Shown in pieces: positions 57,541 through 64,000 of a stretch of DNA of 64,000 nucleotides; the first letter of the stretch is position 1, and each line of letters begins with the position of its first letter. Both the position numbers and the translations under genes were made by a program. The stretch comes from Plasmopara viticola (taxonomy: Eukaryota; Oomycota; Peronosporomycetes; Peronosporales; Peronosporaceae), in NCBI GenBank assembly GCA_001695595.3, contig MBPM02000117.1, positions 110,439 to 174,438 on the forward strand, written 5' to 3'. The notes beneath the pieces were generated by a model. It did no database searches and was not told the origin of the DNA. It saw nothing but the letters and a program-made list of their open reading frames with translations.

Positions 57541-58880
57541 CTATCTACTTGGATCGGGTCTTGCCTTTCGCGTTCCGCGCGCCTTTCTGCTTGTTGTTTT
57601 TTCCTGAATTCGACTTGGTGGGCGGCTTTCCGGACTTGGCGAGACCGGTAGCGCCCGCTTTTCCGTTTGCGCGTAGCCTTCCTTTTGAGGCTTTGCCGAT
57701 TTCTTCTGCTGCTGGGGCTTTGCAGTCTTCGTTATGCGCCGATCGGTGCCCCTTTGACGACCGGCGCTGTCGTTTAACGCTTCCTTGAGCCGCGACACTT
57801 GATTTTTCAGTGGTCGCAGCTCCTGTTGGATGCGCTTGTTGACGAGCTCCTGGACAGAGTTGCCATGGGCGTTTCTGATTCGATGTCCATGGCTGTCGCT
57901 CGTTTGGCTTCCTTAGCGGCTTTGGCCCGTTCCTTAATGACTTGTTCAATCGCTAAGTCGTAGCGAAGTTGAGTCAGTCGTGTGTTAAGGAGAGCCTTGG
58001 CCATTAGGAAGTCAGTGACCGCCATCGAGTTTTGTCCATTAGGAGAAGTAATTGCACTTTCCCATGGCGGACCCGATGGCATAAAAAGGGTGTGAACATC
58101 GCAATAAAAAGAACTTATCTCTTTAATTGCATTAACCGATAATGTCTCAAGTTCAGTCTGAAGTAAATTCAGTTCAGCCGTCGTTGCAGTCTTAATGATT
58201 TCTGCCAACGACTTTTCGTTTTCAACGAGTTGCTGATTGAACTGGGCGCGCAAAGATGCAGCGCTATCGGTATTTTCGAGCTCTTTAGACACGGTCAAGG
58301 AAATCTTAGTCTTCACAGAGCGGGGCGGACCCTGCTCAAGGCGTTGAAGAGCTAGCTGCTTAGATTTGATTCTAGCAGTAAGATTCCTGTAGCGTTTGAC
58401 CGTGGAGTCGATGATGCTCAACACGTTTTGCGGCGGACTGCTGCGAGTCGGGTTACTCGGGTCCATCCTTAAGTGTAGTAACCTAGTTTCGATTAGGCTA
58501 GGTCGGATGTTGAGTGGCGAACAGCCGGCTGTTGTGTGCACGGTCTGTTGTTCGTCGCGGTCGGCCGGTCGGCTCAGTCGGACGTTGGTCGTGGATCTTG
58601 TCGACTTAGGACCAAGGCTTGAAGCCGGCCGTTTTTTGGTCGGCCAGCTGGCTTGAGGGTAGGACTTGGGACCGGTCGGTTTGTTGGTCGACCGGTGACT
58701 TGATCGTGTCCGGATCTTGAACTTCGCACTTGGTCGGGTCCTTGGTCGGGTCCTTGGTCGGGTCCTAAGTCGGGTCTTGGTCGGTCCTTGTCGTCCTTTG
58801 GATCTTGGCCGTCGGATACCAACAATCTTTTGACGTATTGCCCTACTTATGTTCCGTTTTATGTTGAATATGGGTAGCAC
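57541..58880 (-). pseudogene. PLE ORF1, copy 2 (frameshifted, with open N-terminal extension)
   Basis: From 58880 the frame is open through an Arg/Thr/Pro-rich extension (RTRPRTRPRTRP, made by the GGTCGGGTCC repeats) into MDPSNP at 58466 and on to 57807. There a one-base deletion near 57857 shifts it. The lost C-terminal basic part continues in another frame down to 57541. Only in this copy is the extension in frame with ORF1, so whether it belongs to the real protein is unclear. Confidence 0.7.
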
Positions 58881-59255
58881 TAACGGATAGGTTGATATCG
58901 AGAACTAGCGCAAGGCTTATGGGAAAAAGCCAGGTCTAGGGGATTATAACTTCTCCGCCTACCTCCCCGGTCACACTTTCAGGTTTTACGTAAACCACGG
59001 CACTATTTCTGTTCGATACGGAGACGCACTAGGCTCACGTATCCAGGGTGCTGCTCACTCACACTCCTGTGTGCCCGCAGAGTCAAAAATCCCTTATGGG
59101 ATAGACTTCTCCGCAAATGAGAACTCCGATAAGCGTTACAATAAATTGCAAGCACGGTGCTCAAGGGCACGGGTTTTTCTAACCTAATTAAAAATAAAAA
59201 GGTTTAGGATTTATTAAATTATGCAAGTTACTACACAAACTTAATTATTCCTAAA

Positions 59256-59324
59256 GAATAGTCCGAAATGATCCGATTGACTAATTCTTTCGCTGGTTTG
59301 CTTCTTCAGTAGGACTTGTTATTC
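59256..59324 (-). ncRNA. hammerhead-ribozyme-like fold, right pseudo-LTR of copy 2
   Basis: Same arrangement as in the other five blocks. Confidence 0.5.
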
Positions 59325-59359
59325 TATAGTTGGACTTGGCCCTTACGGACATCTCACCA

Positions 59360-59547
59360 AAACTCTAACTTGAAATTCATACTTGAAATTCATACTTGAA
59401 ATTCATACTTGAAATTCACACTAGAATTTCATACTTGAATTTCATACTTGAATTTCATACTTGAATTTCATACTTGAATTTCATACTTGAATTTCATACT
59501 TGAATTTCATACTTGAATTTCATACTTGAATTTCATACTTGAAATTT
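59360..59547 (+). repeat. 13-bp minisatellite, right pseudo-LTR of copy 2
   Basis: About 14 units, GAAATTC-type then GAATTTC-type, ending in the telomere tract. Confidence 0.95.
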
Positions 59548-59551
59548 GTAC

Positions 59552-59686
59552 TAGGGTTTAGGGTTTAGGGTTTAGGGTTTAGGGTTTAGGGTTTAGGGTT
59601 TAGGGTTTAGGGTTTAGGGTTTAGGGTTTAGGGTTTAGGGTTTAGGGTTTAGGGTTTAGGGTTTAGGGTTTAGGGTTTAGGGTTTA
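59552..59686 (+). repeat. interstitial telomere tract between copies 2 and 3
   Basis: About 19 uniform TTTAGGG units. Joins copy 3 as AGGGTTTAAATTATGCAAG, without the TTTATT present at the start of copies 1 and 2. Confidence 0.97.
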
Positions 59687-59725
59687 AATTATGCAAGTTA
59701 CTACACAAACTTAATTATTCCTAAA

Positions 59726-59794
59726 GAATAGTCCGAAATGATCCGATTGACTAATTCTTTCGCTGGTTTGCTTCTTCAGTAGGACTTGTTATTC
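59726..59794 (-). ncRNA. hammerhead-ribozyme-like fold, left pseudo-LTR of copy 3
   Basis: Same arms and core as the other blocks. Confidence 0.5.
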
Positions 59795-59826
59795 TATAGT
59801 TGGACTTGGACCTTACGGACATCTTA

Positions 59827-59940
59827 CCAAAACTCTAACTTGAAATTCATACTTGAAATTCATACTTGAAACTCATACTTGAATTTCATACTTGAATTTC
59901 ATACTTGAATTTCATACTTGAATTTCATACTTGAAATTTG
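59827..59940 (+). repeat. 13-bp minisatellite, left pseudo-LTR of copy 3
   Basis: About 8 units, fewer than in the left blocks of copies 1 and 2, with the same GAAATTC-then-GAATTTC order. Confidence 0.95.
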
Positions 59941-59956
59941 TACTAGGGTTTAGGGT

Positions 59957-61801
59957 TTACTCCCCATCGGCTGTACAATCTTGTATTAAGGCTGCAGTCG
60001 ACGGGGCAGTTTTCGGAAGTCGCGAAGGACACAGAAGCGTCTTGAGAGTTGGAGGCTTGAGGTAGCAGATTTTAACTTGCGGTCCGAGTGCCTTTTCCAG
60101 CTCATCGGTCAGTAGTATAGACCGTAGTCTGCTTCTTGAAAGTCCATTTGGGTCGTATTGGAGCTTGAAAACTATAGGTGCTGTAGATGACGTGTTGCGT
60201 GATGACGTAGTGTCGTCGAGCGCCTGTCTGAACAGCGGTTGCAGTATTCTCGGAGTATATCCTCGGTCAAGTAGCCGCGCATAGAGTTGTTTGACGATTC
60301 GTTTAAAGTCACGATATCGAACATTCTGTTTGCGGTATTTACGGACTTGGCCAATGATTAGTCCTTTTAGAACACCAGGTGGATGAGCGCTATTAGCAGG
60401 AATATACAGGTACAAATTCAGACTTTTCTGATATGTTCTTGTGTATATCCTTTGTTTGTCCCGAATGATTCGTAGGTCTAGAAACACAGCTTCATCTTTG
60501 TCGATAGAGCTTGTGAATCGTAGCTTAGACCGCCGGGTAAATGTTGCTAACATGCGCTGGAAGCTATATGGCTCGGTGCTCGGACTCCACAATGTGAAGA
60601 TGTCATCGATGTAGCGTTTGTAGTAAACTACATGTCGCGAGAATTCTGTAAGTAGAATCTCTTCGATGTGAGCCACGTAGAGGGAAGCGAATGCCGGTGC
60701 CACCGGTGTTCCCATAGCCGTTCCACGCAATTGGCGCCAGCATGAGTCTCCAAAGGTAAAGTAATTGTTGTGCATTACTACTTGGAGACCAGACAGAATT
60801 GCGTTTTCCCATGGATGACCCCGTATACGTTCCGCGATTGCTTTGATAGCGTTGATAATCGGAATATTGGTGTAGAGAGATTCTACGTCGATTGTGATCA
60901 ACAGCGTATCAGGCGGGAGTATCAGGTCCGGGAGGTCTGTCAATAGCTGGTCTGAGTCGCGTATATAGGATTTAGTGGATCTATAAAAGGGTTGAAGTTG
61001 AAAATCTAACCACTTTGAAAGTCCTTCCAGTATACTTGCGCTATTGGATACAATGGGTCGAATACAGAGTTTAGGTTTGTGTATTTTTGCTAATGCGTAA
61101 AACACATTCAACCTTGACTCTTCTAGTTTCGCCACAATGATCCGTGTTGTGTCCCAGTCAGTACGATAGGCATATGTCTTTGCCACGTTTCTGTACCAAG
61201 TGCGAACTTTTGTCCGCACAAGCCGGGTTAATGCTTCGACTGGAGCGCATTGCAGCTCGTATATTGACTTATCTGAAAGATGGTCAATACACAGTCTAAC
61301 ATAATGCTCCGTTGTAAAAAGAGCCGGCCCTAAGTTCTTATCAGTAAGGACTACTTTAAGATCTGGGCGGCTTCTTAGGAGCTGAAACGTGTTCCATTGT
61401 CTCGAGTTAAGGTTCCTGAGTTTCCTCGGTTCCCATGTCTCGCGACTAATGTTGTCTTGAACACGTGTGAGTATCGTTTCGATTGAAGCCGGTGCTGGTT
61501 TCGGTTGAAACGATGGGTTCGGAACATAAATCTTGCGATTATATGATCCTTGATGGTTCCCAAACTGTGCGGAGAGGCGAACTTTCCGTATGAAGTCTGG
61601 GAGTGCAGCATGAAGATCGGGCGGTCGGATAGGTCGAGGGGTCGGGCAGAATCTTAGGTTAAGACCCAGTAAGCGGTTCAGAGCAGGGGGAGTAGCAACT
61701 GCAGAAGGAACAAAGTTATGAAAAGCTAAGTTCTTTGCATAGCTATTAATCTCCCTAGTACTGCGACTAGCAAATAGTGCCAGCGCATTCCTACTATCTG
61801 A
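59957..61801 (-). CDS. Penelope-type reverse transcriptase without endonuclease, copy 3
   Basis: 614 codons are open from just after the ORF1 stop to the TAA-type end at 59957, with no ATG before the catalytic core. N-terminal part: NSYAKNLAFHNFVPSA, LLGLNLRFCPTPRP, KVRLSAQFGNH, then TDKNLGPALF. RT core (positions from 61219): KIHKP 45-49, RPIVS 54-58, DVESLYTNI 111-119, GTAMGTPVAP 156-165, YKRYIDDIF 190-198 with the catalytic D195-D196. The thumb ends with LKTLLCPSRLP, where canonical Penelope proteins go on to a GIY-YIG endonuclease; here only ~20 residues remain. Endonuclease-lacking PLEs are known to use telomere ends as primers (Athena and Coprina groups). It shares its frame with ORF1, so stop readthrough would give one ~920-residue protein. 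Confidence 0.9.
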   Translation of the reverse strand, partial: SDSRNALALFASRSTREINSYAKNLAFHNFVPSAVATPPALNRLLGLNLRFCPTPRPIRPPDLHAALPDFIRKVRLSAQFGNHQGSYNRKIYVPNPSFQPKPAPASIETILTRVQDNISRETWEPRKLRNLNSRQWNTFQLLRSRPDLKVVLTDKNLGPALFTTEHYVRLCIDHLSDKSIYELQCAPVEALTRLVRTKVRTWYRNVAKTYAYRTDWDTTRIIVAKLEESRLNVFYALAKIHKPKLCIRPIVSNSASILEGLSKWLDFQLQPFYRSTKSYIRDSDQLLTDLPDLILPPDTLLITIDVESLYTNIPIINAIKAIAERIRGHPWENAILSGLQVVMHNNYFTFGDSCWRQLRGTAMGTPVAPAFASLYVAHIEEILLTEFSRHVVYYKRYIDDIFTLWSPSTEPYSFQRMLATFTRRSKLRFTSSIDKDEAVFLDLRIIRDKQRIYTRTYQKSLNLYLYIPANSAHPPGVLKGLIIGQVRKYRKQNVRYRDFKRIVKQLYARLLDRGYTPRILQPLFRQALDDTTSSRNTSSTAPIVFKLQYDPNGLSRSRLRSILLTDELEKALGPQVKICYLKPPTLKTLLCPSRLPKTAPSTAALIQDCTADGE

Positions 61802-62728
61802 CTATCTACTTGGATCGGGTCTTGCCTTTCGCGTTCCGCGCGCCTTTCTGCTTGTTGTTTTTTCCTGAATTCGACTTGGTGGGCGGCTTTCCGGACTTGG
61901 CGAGACCGGTAGCGCCCGCTTTTCCGTTTGCGCGTAGCCTTCCTTTTGAGGCTTTGCCGATTTCTTCTGCTGCTGGGGCTTTGCAGTCTTCGTTATGCGC
62001 CGATCGGCGCCCCTTTGACGACCGGCGCTGTCGTTTAACGCTTCCTTGAGCCGCGACACTTGATTTTTCAGTGGTCGCAACTCCTGTTGGATGCGCTTGT
62101 TGACGAGCTCCTGGACAGAGGTTGCCATGGGCGTTTCTGATTCGATGTCCATGGCTGTCGCTCGTTTGGCTTCCTTAGCGGCTTTGGCCCGTTCCTTAAT
62201 GACTTGTTCAATCGCTAAGTCGTAGCGAAGTTGAGTCAGTCGTGTGTTAAGGAGAGCCTTGGCCATTAGGAAGTCAGTGACCGCCATCGAGTTTTGTCCA
62301 TTAGGAGAAGTAATTGCACTTTCCCATGGCGGACCCGATGGCATGAAAAGGGTGTGAACATCGCAATAAAAAGAACTTATCTCTTTAATTGCATTGACCG
62401 ATAATGTCTCAAGTTCAGTCTGAAGTAAATTCAGTTCAGCCGTCGTTGCAGTCTTAATGATTTCTGCCAACGACTTTTCGTTTTCAACGAGTTGCTGATT
62501 GAACTGGGCGCGCAAAGATGCAGCGCTATCGGTATTTTCGAGCTCTTTAGACACGGTCAAGGAAATCTTAGTCTTCACAGAGCGGGGCGGACCCTGCTCA
62601 AGGCGTTGAAGAGCTAGCTGCTTAGATTTGATTCTAGCAGTAAGATTCCTGTAGCGTTTGACCGTGGAGTCGATGATGCTCAACACGTTTTGCGGCGGAC
62701 TGCTGCGAGTCGGGTTACTCGGGTCCAT
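61802..62728 (-). CDS. PLE ORF1, basic coiled-coil protein, copy 3 (intact)
   Basis: 308 residues from MDPSNP to a single TAG (61802-61804). Same helical N-terminal two thirds as copy 1. The C-terminal ~60 residues differ because one T is missing (CCTTCC against CCTTTCC in copy 1), so the tail reads GYAQTEKRALPVSPSPESRP and ends KARPDPSR. This shift puts ORF1 in the RT frame, and the codons after the TAG (SDSRNALALFASRS) continue directly into the RT N-terminus. The tail resembles the fused tail of the old copy at 46.3 kb (SPRSKSRPPSRSQ), so this frame may be ancestral. Likely an RNA-binding partner of the RT. Confidence 0.82.
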   Translation of the reverse strand: MDPSNPTRSSPPQNVLSIIDSTVKRYRNLTARIKSKQLALQRLEQGPPRSVKTKISLTVSKELENTDSAASLRAQFNQQLVENEKSLAEIIKTATTAELNLLQTELETLSVNAIKEISSFYCDVHTLFMPSGPPWESAITSPNGQNSMAVTDFLMAKALLNTRLTQLRYDLAIEQVIKERAKAAKEAKRATAMDIESETPMATSVQELVNKRIQQELRPLKNQVSRLKEALNDSAGRQRGADRRITKTAKPQQQKKSAKPQKEGYAQTEKRALPVSPSPESRPPSRIQEKTTSRKARGTRKARPDPSR

Positions 62729-63509
62729 CCTTAAGTGTAGTAACCTAGTTGTAATCAGGCTAGGTCGGATGTTGAGTGGCGTAACAGCCGGCTGTTTCGA
62801 GCACGGTCTGTTGTTCGTCGCGGTCGGCCGGTCGGCTCAGTCGGACGCTGGTCGTGGATCTTGTCGACTTAGGACCAAGGCTTGAAGCCGGCCGTTTTTT
62901 GGTCGGCCAGCTGGCTTGAGGGTAGGACTTGAGACCGGTCGGTTTGTTGGTCGACCGGTGACTTGATCGTGTCCGGATCTTGAACTTCGCACTTGGTCGG
63001 GTCCTTGGTCGGGTCCTAAGTCGGGTCTTGGTCGGGTCCTTGGTCGTCCTTTGGATCTTGGCCGTCGGATACCAACAATCTTTTGACGTATTGCCCTACT
63101 TATGTTCCGTTTTATGTTGAATATGGGTAGCACTAACGGATAGGTTGATATCGAGAACTAGCGCAAGGCTTATGGGAAAAAGCCAGGTCTAGGGGATTAT
63201 AACTTCTCCGCCTACCTCCCCGGTCACACTTTCAGGTTTTACGTAAACCACGGCACTATTTCTGTTCGATACGGAGACGCACTAGGCTCACGTATCCAGG
63301 GTGCTGCTCACTCACACTCCTGTGTGCCCGCAGAGTCAAAAATCCCTTATGGGATAGACTTCTCCGCAAATGAGAACTCCGATAAGCGTTACAATAAATT
63401 GCAAGCACGGTGCTCAAGGGCACGGGTTTTTCTAACCTAATTAAAATATAAAAAGGTTTAGGATTTATTAAATTATGCAAGTTACTACACAAACTTAATT
63501 ATTCCTAAA

Positions 63510-63578
63510 GAATAGTCCGAAATGATCCGATTGACTAATTCTTTCGCTGGTTTGCTTCTTCAGTAGGACTTGTTATTC
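63510..63578 (-). ncRNA. hammerhead-ribozyme-like fold, right pseudo-LTR of copy 3
   Basis: Same arms and core; the block nearest the chromosome end. Confidence 0.5.
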
Positions 63579-63613
63579 TATAGTTGGACTTGGCCTTACG
63601 GACATCTTACCAA

Positions 63614-63724
63614 AACTCTAACTTGAAATTCATACTTGAAATTCATACTTGAATTTCATACTTGAATTTCATACTTGAATTTCATACTTGAATTTCATAC
63701 TTGAATTTCATACTTGAAATTTGT
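63614..63724 (+). repeat. 13-bp minisatellite, right pseudo-LTR of copy 3
   Basis: About 8 units, GAAATTC-type then GAATTTC-type, joined to the telomere by TTTGTACTAGG. Confidence 0.95.
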
Positions 63725-63727
63725 ACT

Positions 63728-64000
63728 AGGTTAGGGTTTAGGGTTTAGGGTTTAGGGTTTAGGGTTTAGGGTTTAGGGTTTAGGGTTTAGGGTTTAGGGT
63801 TTAGGGTTTAGGGTTTAGGGTTTAGGGTTTAGGGTTTAGGGTTTAGGGTTTAGGGTTTAGGGTTTAGGGTTTAGGGTTTAGGGTTTAGGGTTTAGGGTTT
63901 AGGGTTTAGGGTTTAGGGTTTAGGGTTTAGGGTTTAGGGTTTAGGGTTTAGGGTTTAGGGTTTAGGGTTTAGGGTTTAGGGTTTAGGGTTTAGGGTTTAG
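63728..64000 (+). repeat. terminal telomere array (TTTAGGG)n
   Basis: About 38 uninterrupted units up to the last base of the window, G-rich strand running 5' to 3' outward. The unit is that of Phytophthora telomeres. The window either ends at the chromosome end or is cut inside the array. Confidence 0.97.

Larger units (their letters stand above)
55346..59551 (-). mobile_element. telomere-linked Penelope-like element, copy 2
   Basis: Full-length and collinear with copies 1 and 3. RT is intact to its normal C-terminus, but single-base deletions break both ORF1 (near 57857) and the RT N-terminus (near 57491). Confidence 0.85.
59687..63727 (-). mobile_element. telomere-linked Penelope-like element, copy 3 (terminal)
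   Basis: The outermost and best preserved copy. ORF1 and RT are both intact, separated by one in-frame stop. The right pseudo-LTR abuts the terminal telomere. Confidence 0.87.

Noticed and set aside
58726..58880. Arg/Pro-rich extension of copy 2 as the true ORF1 N-terminus
   Set aside because: It is in frame in only one of three copies and consists of variable repeats; MDPSNP is shared by all and kept as the likely start.
51524..60812. 60- and 69-codon open frames recurring inside each RT
   Set aside because: They are out-of-frame shadows of the RT and repeat only because the element repeats.
55697..61219. Reading the terminal RTs as telomerase (TERT), a group II intron RT or a LINE
   Set aside because: KIHKP, DVESLYTNI, GTAMGTPVAP and YKRYIDDIF are the Penelope set. 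There is no TERT T-motif or TEN region, no maturase domain, and no APE or REL endonuclease.
51117..63724. CRISPR array suggested by short regular repeats
   Set aside because: Units are 13 bp without spacers, the organism is a eukaryote, and no cas genes are present.

Overview
The window is the end of an oomycete chromosome, probably a Peronosporales species (Phytophthora or a downy mildew). Three things point there. The right end is a pure TTTAGGG telomere array. The introns are short, with GT..AG borders and some CTAAC branch-like motifs. The mix of Ty3/gypsy, Ty1/copia and Mutator-like debris around sparse genes is typical of such genomes. No genus can be fixed from the sequence alone.

Layout. 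1-7.4 kb is a cluster of diverged repeats broken by a decayed Ty3/gypsy element with both LTRs (569-5708, coding on the minus strand). 7.4-17.4 kb is gene-poor and holds a diverged ~108-bp tandem repeat and an integrase remnant. 17.4-42.2 kb is the gene-bearing segment: an ankyrin/RCC1 protein (IBTK-like, 5 exons), a small membrane protein, a four-exon coiled-coil protein, a ubiquitin-like-domain phosphatidylinositol 4-kinase-family protein (4 exons), a three-exon twin-CX9C mitochondrial protein (CHCHD7/COX23-like), a presequence-protease-type M16C metalloprotease and a small unknown protein. A fold-back element, a MULE fragment and a near-complete but broken MULE with terminal inverted repeats lie between them. 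42-51 kb is a graveyard with an old Penelope-like element, a truncated copia element and degenerate minisatellite.

51-64 kb is the most interesting part: three near-identical, head-to-tail Penelope-like retroelements (PLEs) separated by telomeric TTTAGGG tracts and ending in the terminal telomere. All point away from the chromosome end. Each has the order, left to right on the plus strand: pseudo-LTR (hammerhead-ribozyme-like fold plus 13-bp minisatellite), two telomere units, RT, basic coiled-coil ORF1, 5' region with GGTCGGGTCCTT-type repeats, second pseudo-LTR, telomere tract. The RT has all Penelope-type motifs but no GIY-YIG endonuclease. This is the layout expected if the telomeric 3' overhang primes reverse transcription of an RNA ending near CCCTAAA. 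The RT frame has no ATG before its core. In copy 3 it is separated from ORF1 by one in-frame TAG, in copy 1 it lies in the -1 frame, and in the old copy it is continuous with the ORF1 tail. A decayed relative further inside suggests that PLE attachment and telomere regrowth have recurred at this end.

The single-copy genes are housekeeping-like: two encode predicted mitochondrial proteins and lie next to each other on the minus strand (37.9-41.6 kb). No operon-like organisation is expected or seen.
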